Positions 13,501-25,200 of a stretch of 64,000 bases of DNA are shown here, in pieces. Positions within the stretch are counted from its first letter, which is position 1, and every line of letters starts with the position of its first letter. This stretch comes from Saccharum officinarum (Eukaryota; Streptophyta; Magnoliopsida; Poales; Poaceae): NCBI GenBank assembly GCA_020631735.1, contig CM036223.1, positions 13,889,356 to 13,953,355 of the forward strand, in the 5' to 3' direction. The translations under genes were made by a program, and so were the position numbers. The notes under the pieces are model-generated. The model had not been told where the DNA came from, searched no databases, and saw nothing but the letters and a program-made list of their open reading frames with translations.

Positions 13501-16500
13501 GACATTCTCCAAAAATTTTTAAGAACATTGCGCATGTAGAAAAATTACTAAAATTTCTTTAAGCATTTCCTAAAATAACAAGATAGCATTATAACTTGAA
13601 AAGTACTTAAGCACTGATGCCCAAATTTTTACCAGAGCTAGGGCTAGCATAGAGTAACCTACCCACCAAATTTCATGATTTAAAGAACACTACAGCTCAA
13701 GTTATAAATTTAACAAATTTGCATGCATTCCAAAACACATTTGGAAGATCTATTAAATTCTTCAGAAAACTAAACATCACATACCAGATTTATATTTTTC
13801 TGAAATACTCCACATCATGTAGATCCTAACAAAATTTATCTCATAATTTTTGGGCAAGTAAAACCCTAGATCTTCATTTTTCCAAACCTTACTTAAAACT
13901 GTGACAAAAATCAAGAAATGAAATAAATCCCCAAATGAAACTGGGCCGGCCCGGCTTGCTAGCGCGGCCCAGCCAGCGCGCGGCCTGCCTTGGCACCCCG
14001 CCCGCGCGCGCGACGCTGACAGTGCGGGCCCGCAGGCCAGAGAGAGAGAGCGAAAGGGGGAAGACGGCCGCGACTCCGGCGAGCTCAAGCTCGCCGACGA
14101 CGGCGCCTCCGGCGACGAAAGGAGCACCAACGGCTTCCCCGCGACTTCCCGCATCGACCAAACCTAGATTTGTTGAACCTATCCCACCCTAGCTACGACG
14201 GTCATGGCGACCGCGGCTCGGAGGCGGCACCCGGTGGTGGTCCGGCGAGCTCCGGGGGTCAGGGACCTAAGTGAGGTGTGCTGCGGCTTCCTGAGGTCAT
14301 GGCGGACCTCTCCATGCCACGGAAAAGGACGGAGGTGGAGCAAGTGCCGCTGGCCACGTGAGCACCGTACCGGCGGCCATGGCGCGGCGGCGCACGACGG
14401 TGTTCCGACGTGTACCGGCCATCCCATCCGGTAACGTCATCACCTAGGCTTCTCTACCCGACCCGGAACCCAAAACATGTACTAGTGAGAATGGAGGATG
14501 ACCGTAGGGAGCTGGCCACGGTGAGCCGCCGCGCGGACAGTGCGCCGGCGAGGACTCACGGTGGCGGAAACCGAAATTCGCCCTCACCTCTACACAATCC
14601 GGTCAAGCAACGGTTGGAGGAGGTGGAGGGGATGCTGGTGGAGCGGTGGACGGGATTTGGAGGACGGTGGTGCGACGGTGAGCTTGCACAAGCACGGGGC
14701 GGGCTGCGGCGGCAATGGCGCCTCCGTTTTCCGCCTCGGTGAACCCGGCCAGAGCGAGAGTGAAGGAGAGAAGAGTGAGCGCGAGTGTGGGGGTGGAGGT
14801 GTCGGCTCGGTCTTCATCTCCGCGCCTGGGCTCGCGACGTGGAGGCGACGACAGAGCTCGGACGCCACGCGGCGACGCTCTTCTGCCCGGGCGCCACGAC
14901 AGGCCGGAGTTCGAGCTCGTGACTGAAACCGCGCCTCCAAAGACCGACTGACAGGGCAGTTTCGTCGACGATTTACTCTCAAACCAGCTCGTATTAGTGA
15001 AACCTCCAATTAGCAAAGTTGTAGACCTATGTGAGCACTACAAGTTTGTAAAAGGCACCATGAGCTAGTTCGGTTTGGATTTGAAACTACAGGGCTCCAA
15101 ACTAGTGTACTTGGAAACTGAAATGCAGTTTCAGAGATCAATGCCGACTGAAACCCTAACTTCTTGACACTATTTCTCCTAAACTATTGAGAACCAGGTG
15201 ATGGTGATATTGACAATGTTGTAGAGCTATGTGTGGACAACAACTTTGTCAATTGGCTCTAAGACTGGTTTGGCCTAGTTTGTGAGTTACAAGTTGCTAA
15301 AGTGAGGTACAGTGAAACTGAAAAGTCCAATTTCCAGACTTAGAATTTTTCTAAGTGTTGATCACCACTCAAGCTGACTTGTGGGCCATTTTTGAGCATG
15401 TTCTGGTCATTTTCATGAGATGGCCATATTAGAACTTTTGTTCCTCATGAAATTCTCTACAACTTTACTTAAGGGTGCTCTTCCATGCAAGGTCTCTAAA
15501 TTAGACTTTTTAATTGGTCAAACTAGAGCCTTCTAGGGTCAAATGGTGGTCAACTTCTCTTGGAGGGCAAATTTGTAATTTTGGTCAACATGAAACTTGT
15601 TCCAAATGTTACCCTAAGTATAACTAAGGTGTTGTAGGTCATGATTGGCTACCTTACCTTTTTGTTACACCAACTATCAAATACTTAATGAAATAAATCA
15701 AACAAACCCTAGAATAATTACATGTGTTGCATCACATAAAATAACAAACATGAATAATGCATGCTTATGCTTATGCAATGCAAATGCAATGCAATTATGG
15801 AGCTAAACACTTGAGGTGTTACAGTTCTCCCCCCCTATTTTTTTCTTATTAATATAATGATATGCAGCTCTCTTAGAGAAAAAAGAACAAATTGTAAGGC
15901 ACTAGACACATGTAACCTCCTTTTATCTAATAGAGCTCTAGTGAGCTTAATAGAGCACGTCAATAGGAGTAATAAAGTTAATAAAGTTAGTAATACTAAC
16001 GCAGTATCTGTTTATAATTTTGGCTAAACCAATCATGAAGAACCGCAAAGTTCAATTATACAGACTCCAACACATAAAAAATTAAATAACTTATTTGCTT
16101 GTACTACATTTAATTTCCTACTGACGTGCCTCACTTTTAGAGAACATCCAAATAACCAATTCCAGTTAGAAAATTGTATAGATTAACAGATTATTTGCAG
16201 AAAACAAATGAAACCCCAAGCATCCAGGACCAGCTCCCAACGCAGATACAGAAAGGTTAAGTTCAGACTTCAGACCCAATTTGCTCACCTTCCGTATCTG
16301 CCAAAAGCAGCCTCAAGATCTCGTTCCCGAGTATACCGAGACATGTTTCCCACATACAACTTGGTTGTACTTCCATGTTGACCAGAATGATCATAGGGAT
16401 TGCAGTGGTCCTTGCGTCGAGGTATTTTACTCTGCAGTTCAAGAACCATACATTCATGAATCATGATACAAAACTCTGAAGAAAGAACATTGTATAACAG

Positions 16501-17545
16501 AGACGAAATAAACTTGCATGGACCATTCCCTTTTATTGTTACAATTAGTCAACCTTCGGTACATCACCAATCAGGCCCCCTCCTCAAGAATGGGGGCACA
16601 AGGAGTAAGTCGACTTTTTCCCTCTATTGTTGCACTAGACATTATTTCACCAATGCTACAGCAAACTGTTGGAGTAAATGAGGCGACACACAACATATCC
16701 CAAAGATTTCCAGATGATTCCTGAAACAACAAAAGGCAATGCAAGCCCAAGATTTGAACCATAGAACCTGGTGACTAGGGACACAAAGACATTTGCCTCC
16801 AGCAATCAAACATCACAACCACCCAAAGGCAGTCCTACTCCTACCAAAAGTTGCATCAGAAGTTCAGAACCCAAATAGAATTGTCCCCTGTTACAGATTA
16901 ACATCCATGAAAAGGCTGATGCCACCAGGTCATCCAACAAGAGAAACAACTTATCCGGACTCTGAAGCACGAGAGCAAAGAATCAGGCCGGGACGGCACA
17001 AGCACATGTCGCCCAAGGCACTGCAAGAACCCCACATTTGAAATGTCCGTAACCGAAACTGCACCCTTTTTTTTTTCTTCTCTACTTTATCATGGTAGGC
17101 TGATTTCTCCCCATAATCAAGAACCCACCAAGCCAATAGGGAATAGTTTCAGACGAGGAAACGACGGCACCCAGTCGTCGAACCACGCTAGCATTCGATC
17201 AAAGCGGCACAAAGAATGCCCAAGAACCTCCCAAGGCAACGGCACCAATGCAAATTCCACCAAAAGAACCCTGCGGAATGTGAACCGTCCGCGCCCAAAG
17301 ACTCTGCAAGGAGGAGATGGAACGAACGAACCCTAACTAACCTCGGCATCAGGCGGCGAAGGTGAACGCCGCGGCGAGGGAGCGGGTTCTCGTCGCGGCG
17401 ACGGTGAACGCCGCGGAAAAGGAGCGGGTTCTCGTGGCGGCGATGTCGGCGGTGTAGCTCCGCTGCTGCTGCTGCCGCCGCCGCCGCCGCCGCCGTTTGC
17501 CACGGTGTCCCGCAGCAGCTGCTTGTATTTGATCTTGAACCCCAT
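7506..17545 (-). CDS. RS2Z-type SR splicing factor with two RRMs and two CCHC zinc knuckles
   Basis: Ten exons join without a frame break: 17545-17342, 16431-16289, 10050-10008, 9876-9781, 9417-9275, 8955-8916, 8808-8713, 8543-8377, 8290-8198 and 7710-7506. All introns are GT-AG. The joined length is 1,230 nt, or 409 residues plus stop. Exon 1 encodes a Gly/Ser tract and Pro-Arg-Ser repeats. RRM1 has KLYVGNM and GRNYGFV; RRM2 has KLFVSNI and KENYGFV. Exon 8 holds two knuckles, [14 protein letters not shown] and [14 protein letters not shown], spaced as in plant RS2Z proteins. Exons 9-10 give an RS-rich tail (RSRSRSY, SPRRG). SR proteins of this class bind pre-mRNA in the nucleus and guide splice-site choice. 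Known RS2Z proteins, as I recall, have one RRM, so the second is unusual. Intron 2 (6.2 kb) contains a solo LTR. The start ATG (MGFKIKYK) follows a short GC-rich leader. Confidence 0.88.
7843..7903. repeat. Short tandem repeat in intron 9, about 21-bp unit x3
   Basis: The unit ggttttacttgaaaattgtg occurs three times in a row, the last copy diverged. It lies inside the last intron of the RS2Z-like gene. No function is evident. Confidence 0.7.
10628..10681. repeat. 27-bp direct tandem duplication
   Basis: A 27-base unit beginning gaacataatgagcag occurs twice in direct succession, differing only at the last base. It sits in intron 2 of the RS2Z-like gene, about 140 bp from the solo LTR. Confidence 0.8.
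10821..15823 (-). mobile_element. Solo LTR of the chromovirus family, 5.0 kb, in intron 2 of the RS2Z-like gene
   Basis: On the plus strand it starts TGTAACAGAACC and ends GTGTTACA, the reverse complement of the LTR at 1132-5945. There is no internal region. The bases gttct at 10816-10820 and again at 15824-15828 form a perfect 5-bp target duplication, so this is a complete solo LTR and not a broken element. Solo LTRs arise by recombination between the two LTRs of one element (established). It has the same orientation as the host gene and must be spliced out in every transcript. Its GC-rich block (about 13930-14980) is longer than in the other copy. Confidence 0.93.
12250..12674 (-). CDS. Small split ORF inside the solo LTR, partner of the one at 4088-4513
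   Basis: Exon-like pieces 12674-12621 and 12476-12250 join in frame across a 144-base segment with GT and AG ends. The joined product again reads [15 protein letters not shown] and continues through [18 protein letters not shown] and [12 protein letters not shown]. Compared with the other LTR copy there are amino acid changes (for example EDQ to ENQ, PEDP to PDDP) but no length change in the acidic part. I cannot assign a function. Confidence 0.35.
15829..16288 (-). other. Remainder of intron 2 next to exon 2
   Basis: AT-rich sequence between the solo LTR and the donor site of exon 2 at 16288. I see no gene or element in it. Confidence 0.5.
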
Positions 17546-17730
17546 CGCCGCTCCCTTCCTTCCCTGGAGTTGCTTTCTCTGCCCTTCCGCGAAGCCTTGC
17601 GCTTGCACCAAACGCTGATTGCGTGGGTCTCCTGCCGGCGAGGAGGAAGAGGCCGCGGCGGAGAGCGCCAGAGCAGGACGAGCCGAGGTCACGAGGGGAG
17701 ACGCCGCGGCGAGGCGACCGCGCCCCGGGG

Positions 17731-17740
17731 TTTTATGCAA
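17731..17740 (-). promoter_or_regulatory. Possible TATA box of the RS2Z-like gene
   Basis: On the minus strand the sequence ttgcataaaa lies about 190 bases upstream of the ATG at 17545 in otherwise GC-rich DNA. A start site some 30 bases further would leave a leader of about 150 nt. This rests on motif and position only. The LINE begins less than 200 bp upstream of it. Confidence 0.35.
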
Positions 17741-18099
17741 CGGCCAACTGCGTCTGGACGGCGTGGATTGGAGCCGGCAGAGGAACTGGCGTCTCTGATG
17801 AGCACACGTGGCGACTGGCGAAGGACCCACTTCCTCCGTCGCACCTGAATTTAAGGGATGTTCTATTTTTTTTCTAAATTTATATATCTAGCTTTATGAC
17901 GAACTAAGCTTATAATAAAAAGTAGCTGGAAAAGACTAAGTTATCCCCTAGCGTCAAAAACTAGGGTTTCTTTCTCCTCCGGCGGCGCCGTCGGAGTCCA
18001 CCCAAAAGTGCTGAGATCTACGTGATTTCTCCACCCAAATTTTGTGCTTGTCCTGCTCTCTCCTCCGCTAGGAGTCAGAGAGCCTCGGGTAGGTCTTGC

Positions 18100-19149
18100 A
18101 TGGCGGATCAACAGACAAAGGAGAAGGGGAAGGAACCGGCAACGAACGAGGAAGAAAGGCTCCCCAATTTGGAGGAGCGATTGGCAGGTATGAAGTTGCA
18201 GGGGAAGAAGAGGAGGATCTTGATCTCTCTGGTGAATTGGAAGATCTTGTGAAGGATGTCCGTTGGTTAGCGCTGTTTAGGGTTCATACCACGAAACCCT
18301 TCAGCCATGCTGCGTTGTTTAGCGCCTTGAGAAACGCTTGGGCGGCGGCGCAAGGTGTAACCTTCAAGTCGCTGGGGCCGAACTTGTTCTTAGCCCAATT
18401 GCACTGCCTTGGTGATTGGTCGAGAGTGACGGAGGGAAGCCCATGGTTGTTCAGAGGTTCTGCAATTGTGATGGAGGAATATGACGGATTCTCTAATGTT
18501 CTTGCTTATAAATTGGACAGGATACCAATTTGGGCTAGAATCCAAGGCTTACCTGAGGGTCTTATGAAGAAGAGGGAGTTGGCGGAGAAAGTAGCAAAGA
18601 AGGTCGGGGAGTCCATCACGGTAGTGGTGAATGAGGGCAAGATCAATTCTACTCCATACCTGCGTGCTCGGGTGTGGCTGGATCTCAAGAAACCTCTGGT
18701 AAGGGTGGTGCCGATTACACTCAAAGAAAAGATGAAATTCTTAGTGCAGTATGAAAAATTACTGAATGTGGAGATGATGTCACTGAATACCTGCGTGCTT
18801 GGGCCATGATGTCACTGAATGTGGAGATGGAATCCATAGTAAAGATAGTTGTGAATGGGGAGATTGGCTGCGTGTTCCGTTTGTGCCAATGATGGGGAGA
18901 GATGATCCGCGAGGAGGAGGTGGGCGAGGATGTGGCAGAGGAAGAGGGGCTGGAGTTGAGGATGAAATAGATGACATGGATACTTCGCTGGAATATGATG
19001 AGGCTGAAATAGCTGCGAATGAATTGGGGCAAGTAGCTATGCGGACCAATCTGTTGGAGCCACCACAGAAGGATGCAACTATAAGCCCCTTTAAAGAACA
19101 AGAGAAAAAAGGCCAAGGAAGAATGGAGGAGAGGAGGATAATGAAGTGA
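18100..19149 (+). pseudogene. LINE ORF1, DUF4283-like nucleic-acid-binding protein, frameshifted
   Basis: The likely start ATG at 18100 opens MADQQTKEKGKEP. The frame shifts near 18200, after which a DUF4283-type domain follows: WLALFRVHTTKPF, then WSRVTEGSPWLFRG and IPIWARIQGLPEG. Around 18765-18835 a local repeat of a stretch containing atgatgtcactgaa scrambles the place where a CCHC knuckle is expected; only its second half (GHDVTEC) remains, in another frame. The rest, to 19149, is Gly/Arg-rich then acidic. ORF1 proteins of plant L1 elements bind the element RNA. Two frame changes make this copy non-functional unless they are sequence errors. Confidence 0.75.
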
Positions 19150-19201
19150 CAAAAACAAATGCAAGATCGGCACTCTCCTTCGAGGAGAGTGGCCGGGCAC
19201 A

Positions 19202-22200
19202 ATGAAAATCTTGGCTTGGAACTGCCAGGGCCTTGCTAGTGCCCGGGCAGTTCGTGCGCTTCTGGAGATCCAGAAGCGGGAGAGACCAGACGTGTTTTTT
19301 CTGTCTGAAACACATTTGGGTAGAACGAAGGCAGAAATCTTGAAAAGGAAGTTGGGATGTGATCAATTTATAATTAATGAGAGTGATGGCCGAAGTGGTG
19401 GATTGCTCATGTTGTGGAGGAAGGAGACTGTGATTCAGTGTCAAGGTGTCTCGCAATATTTCATTGATGTGGTGATTAGAGGTAATGTGGAGTGGAGATT
19501 AACTGGAATTTATGGAGAGCCAAGATGGGACCATAAGCATGTGACATGGGAGACATTATGGTCTTTGCATGACAACATGTCTCTCCCATGGTTGGCTTTA
19601 GGGGATTTTAATGAGATCTTATTCCATCATGAAAAGGAAGGGGGGCGAGCTAGATCACAAGCACAATTGCAAGCCTTCCAGGATACTCTTATGGATTGTG
19701 AGCTAGCTGATATTGGTTTTTCGGGTGATGGTTTTACTTGGCAGCGAGGGAGAATCAGAGAGCGTTTGGATCGAGGAGTTGCAAATGTACAATGGAATAT
19801 TTTGTTTCCAGAGGCACAACTTACAAATGGGGAGATGGTCAAATCTGATCATCGCCCCCTTATCGTTGATACAGATAGCGTTGCTGAACAGATTCCTAAT
19901 GCAGGGAGACCAAGAAGATTTGAAGCAAGATGGTTGAAGGAGGAAACTGTGGAGGAAATAGTACAGGCGGCTTGGGCGCGTGCTGCAGCGCAGGGCCATG
20001 GCCCAAGTTTGATGGCAAAGGTGAATGCAGTGCACGATGACTTGCATGCTTGGGATCGTGAAATATTGAAGAAACCTGTTCATCGTATGAAAAAGCTGAA
20101 AAGAGAGCTTGAAAGATTAAGACGTGGTCCGCTAACGGATGATTCAATAGCAGCACAAAAGGAGATCCTCTTGCGTCTAGAACTCTTGCTAGAACAGGAA
20201 GAAATTTTTTGGGTGCAAAGAGCCAGGGCGAATTGGCTTAAGCATGGGGATCGCAATACAAATTTTTTCCACCATTATGCATCGACCCGGAGGAGAAGGA
20301 ATATTGTTAAGGGGCTAGTAGATGATTTTGGGGTAAGACATGAGGAGGCCGGGGAGATGAAGGAGATGGTTAAGGAGTATTTTAATAATCTATTTACATC
20401 TGAAGTGCATGATGTTGATCAGGAAGTTCTAAGGGATGTAAACTGCAGGGTGACGGCTGATATGAATCAGCTTCTTTTAGCTCCCTTTTCTAGGGACGAA
20501 GTGAAGAAAGCTCTATTCAGTATTGGGGATCTCAAAGCCCCTGGCCCTGATGGGTTACATGCAATCTTTTTCAAACGTTTCTGGAGTATGTTGGGAGAGG
20601 AGTTGATTGAGGAAGTGTTGCATGCAGTGAACAACTCAACTATTCCGGAAGGGTGGAATGATACTATAGTTGTTATGATACCGAAGGTAGAGAGCCCAGA
20701 TAAAGTTGGTCAGTTCAGGCCAATTTCTCTTTGCAATGTAGTCTACAAGGTAATATCAAAGATCCTATCGAGTAGACTGAAAGTTATATTACCAGATATT
20801 ATAAGCTACCATCAAAGTGCTTTTGTTCCGGGAAGGTTGATTACAGATAATATTTTATTGGCATATGAATGCATACATTCTATGAAAAAGAAGAAGGGGA
20901 ATAGGGGATTATGTGCTGTTAAACTGGATATGCATAAAGCATATGATAGAGTAGAGTGGGTTTTTCTTGAGAAAATGATGTTGAAACTCAGTTTTGACCG
21001 AAGATGGGTGCAGATGATTATGGCTTGTGTAAAATTGGTCAAGTATAGAGTCCAATTTAATTCGATGGAAACTGATACTATTATACCAACAAGGGGTTTA
21101 AGGCAGGGTGACCCATTGCCACCTTATTTATTCTTGATAGTTGCAGAAGGCCTATCATGTATGCTGAAGGGTGCTGAAGAAAGAGGGGAGTTGGAGGGTG
21201 TCAAGGTGTGCAGGACAGCTCCTGTTATTTCACATTTGCTTTTTGCAGATGATTCACTCATTCTAATGCATGCCGACAAGAAGAATGCAGAATGCTTGAT
21301 TGATATTCTAAACAGATATTGTGCCAACTCTGGGCAGAAAGTTAGTAAAGCAAAGTCAAGCATTTTCTTCTCCAACAATACCAATGTTGATGCCAAAGTA
21401 GAGGTCTGTGAAGCTTTGAACATAATGACAGAATCTCTTAGTGACAAGTATTTGGGCTTACCGGCGATGGTGGGGGCTGATCGTAGTGACTGCTTTCGTC
21501 ATCTTATTGATCGAGTTAATTCTAGAATCAACGGGTGGAAGGAGAAACTATTGAGTATGGGAGGTAAGGAGATCCTGATAAAATCTATTGCTCAAGCCAT
21601 TCCAGTATATGCGATGATGGTGTTTAAAATTCCTAATAAAATATGCAAAGGAATAACTAATGCTATTTCGCGATACTGGTGGGGTGATGACAATAATCAT
21701 AAGAGGATTCATTGGCAAGAGTGGTGGAAAATGTGTATGCCTAAAGGTTCAGGAGGTATGAGATTCAGAGATATTCAATCTTTCAATCTGGCAATGCTAG
21801 CTAAACAAGTGTGGAGGCTTTTGAGAGAGCCTGATTCATTGTGTGCTAGAGTATTAAGAGCGTGTTACTATCCTGATGGGAAGCTGCTCAACGCAAAGAT
21901 GAAAAGTGGAAGCTCTTATACTTGGCAAAGTATCTTAGCTGGTCTTGATTGTTTCAAAATTGGTTACATCTGGAGGGTTGGCGATGGTACACAAATCAAG
22001 ATCTGGGAGGATAATTGGATACCCGGCAGCCATGACATGAAAGTTCAGACACGAAGAGGAAACAATTTAGTTAGTTCAGTGGATGAGCTTATCAATCCAG
22101 TGACTGCCACGTGGGATGAGGATCTGGTGCGTTCTATCCTTGAGATTGATGCTAATCGCATATTACAGATACCCATTATTTCAGGGAGAGATGACTGTGT

Positions 22201-25200
22201 GGCTGAAAGTCCCTAGTTTGGTTTTGGCTAATTGATGAAACCTAGGACTAACCTTTGTATCTAAGTGGATGATTTAGATAAAGGTGGTCATTGCATATGA
22301 GACATGACATTGACTCATGTGACCAAGATGATGAAGACCAAGATAAGGCTTGGCTCGATGGACCGGTTGTGAAGGTGAAGGGCAAGTCGAGGCTTCGAAG
22401 CGAGGGACCATGCGATGGTGAAGCTTGAGCAAGACTTAGCGCCGACGGACCGATGCAACGGTGAAGAGCAAGTGAAGTCAAGGTCGATGGATCGAGACGG
22501 TCATGTGATGATATGAAGTGGATCGTATCATTTGGAGAAGCAAAATGGGCTCAAGACAAAGGTATAACCATAGGGCCATTTTGTTTTACACTCAAGACAC
22601 CATAGAGGGTATGAGTGGTTTAGGGTCGATAGCCGAACTATTAAGAGGGGAAGTCTTATCGGTTATTCGACGCATGGGTGCCACTAGGTGAATTCATGAA
22701 GTGCATTGCATGTAGGGCCTAGTGAGCTAATTGGAAAACCTTTGAAAATGATTGAGAAAATGCTAACACACAAGCACATGGAGATGTACACTTGATGGTG
22801 TTGGCACATTTGCAAAGGTGGCGTTGGTCGCGCTGTGGTTTGCGGGTATAGAGAGGTTTGGGTTCCTCTCTCCCTCCCGCCGAGCGTGCGAGCGCGGGAT
22901 TCAGGCGATTTCGGGGAAGTGAAATGCCTATTTTCCATTGCGCCGGAAGTCGGAAAAGAAACGGAGGCGAACGCGGTCACAGAGGTGACCGGACGCTGCA
23001 CCGGACGCAGCACCGGACGCTGCACCGGACGCGGTCACGGTGGACCGGCGCGTCCGGTCTGTGCAGCGCGGGCGTCAGGCGCGCGAGCTAGGGTTTGGCA
23101 CCGGCGCGTCCGGTGACCCACGGGACCGGTGCGTCCGGTCTTGCGCCCTGAGGGAAACGAGGACGTCGGACGCGGTGCGCGTCCGGTGTCACACCATCGG
23201 ACGCGTCCGGTGGTCAAGGGTGCTTACTGGACTCGCACCGGACGCGGTTACTGTGGCGTCCGGTGGTTGCGAGGAGCGCGTCCGGTCTTGTCTTCGAGCG
23301 CGCGGGAACTGTGCGCACCGGCGCGTCCGGTGGTTCGCACCGGCGCGTCCGGTGGTTCGCAACAGCGCGTCCGGTGGGTCGTTTGACCGTTGGCGCACAG
23401 TGACCGTTGGTGGATCTAACGGACGAATTTGAATTCGGTGAACACGTGGACGTCGCAGGGGCACCGGACGCGGTTGAGCGCGTCCGGTCTGTTACCACCG
23501 GTGCGTCCGGTGGTCCCGCGAAAATCGTGAGTGGAGTTGTAACGGCTCTATTTGGATGGGTTGCTTATAAATACTCGTTGGCCGGCCCTTGGGGAGGTGG
23601 CTTGGTATTTCTAACATACTTGTGCATCCTTTGAGCTAGAACAACTCCTCCCACTCATCTCTCTTGCTTGATTGCAAATCAAAAGTGAGATTGAGTGATC
23701 CCAAAGTGCATTGCATAGCTTGAGGGCATCTAGTGGCACTTGTGGGTGGTTTAGCCGGTGGATTTCTTGTTACTCTTGGAGAGTACCGCTCCTAGCCGGC
23801 TTGGAGATTGTTGGAGGCGTTGGCAAGAGAAGGTGATTGTTCTTGGCCACCTCCGGTTGTTTGTAAGAGGTTCTTGTGCTTTCCTCGGCGGGACGCCAAA
23901 AGCAACTCTATTACATTGCGCGTGTCATTGAGTTACCTCACTTGAGAGTGGAGTCTTGCGGTGCCTTGCGGGGCGTGCCTTGAGGGGCAAGTGACTTGAG
24001 GGTCACACCGAGGAACCATCTAAGTGTTGGTCGACACAACCGGTGACGTAGCTTGTCGGTGCACAAGTGAACACCGGGTGAACAAAAATATTGTGTCTCT
24101 TGTCTCCCGGTGATTGGTCTACATATTGTGTTGTTGTCAATATTAATTGATTGTATATCATCTTGGTGATTGGCAACATCTTCACTCCACCGTCGGTATA
24201 AGATTCACAATCCTATCTCTTGCACTTATCTTTACTAGATTATCTTGTGTTGCTCTAGTAGTAGCTTGGCTAGTAGTGTTGTTAGCTTGTTCTCTAGTGT
24301 AAATTTAGTGACATAGCACTTGTGTGAACTAGAGATCATAATCTACTAGACTTGTGGATAGGAGGCTTGCATCACAACCTTTGGCTAAGCAAAACTCGCT
24401 TTACGCCGTTTGTTATTCTAACAAGTTTGCTTAGTGGTGATTGTAGAATTTTTATAGGCTATTCACCCCCCCTCTAGCCATCTAGGACCTTACAAGTGGT
24501 ATCGGAGCCGTGGTCACCGTTTTAATCAAGGCTTAACATCCTTCGGTGTGAAAAATGGCTCAAATTGTGTTCAATCATGTTGGGGGCAAGCCACCGTTCT
24601 TTGATGGTGTTAGTTCTTTTGCTCATTGGAAGAGAAAGATGACAATGTACCTTGGTTCTATTCATGAGAGAGTATTGCAAGTCACCGAGAATGATTTTGC
24701 TATCATTGATCCTAATCATCTCACCGATGAAGATAGAGCAAATATAACATGCAATAGAATGGCTCTCAATACTCTTTACCATGGTATTGACACAAAAGTA
24801 TTTGAGGGCATCAAGGATTTGGAATTGGCAAATGAAGTGTGGACAAGGTTAAGTGAAACATATGAGGGCACTAAGGTTGTGAAGAGTGCCAAGCTATATG
24901 GGCTCAAGAGTGAGTTTGAGAACTTCAAGATGAAAGAAGAAGAAACAATCTTAGAGATGTTTCATAGATTGCAAGTCATTGTGAATGATCTCAAGGGCTT
25001 AGGGCACAAGACACAAGACCAAGATTTTTGCCACAAGTTCTTGTTGAGCTTACCTAAAAGATTCAAGATGTTGATCATGATGCTACAAAGAGATGGGCTT
25101 GAAACAATAAAGCCCAATGATTTGCTTGGAGAGGTATTGACCTTTGACAAGTATGATCAAGATGTTGATGAGAAGGAGGAAGAAAAGAAAAAGAAGACCG

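Larger units (their letters stand above)
22204..24494 (+). repeat. 5' LTR of the copia element
   Basis: It starts TGAAAGTCCCTAG and ends GGACCTTACA. A block at about 22988-23515 is packed with the motif GCGTCCGGT and its reverse complement. A TATA box stands at 23566. The C run near its end has 7 C, against 9 in the other LTR. Confidence 0.95.

Noticed and set aside
14179..15016. Similar GC-rich frames in the solo LTR
   Set aside because: Same reason; no domain, and poor correspondence with the first LTR.
17333..17830. Longer first exon of the RS2Z-like gene from an upstream start
   Set aside because: The upstream part crosses the possible TATA box and has no conserved features. The ATG at 17545 is the better start.
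22988..23515. CRISPR-like repeat array
   Set aside because: Nine-base motifs in both orientations at irregular spacing in a plant LTR; no spacer structure.
22684..23634. Open frames in the copia LTR, identical in both LTRs
   Set aside because: Identity follows from LTR duplication. The frames are made of the GCGTCCGGT array and have no protein signature.
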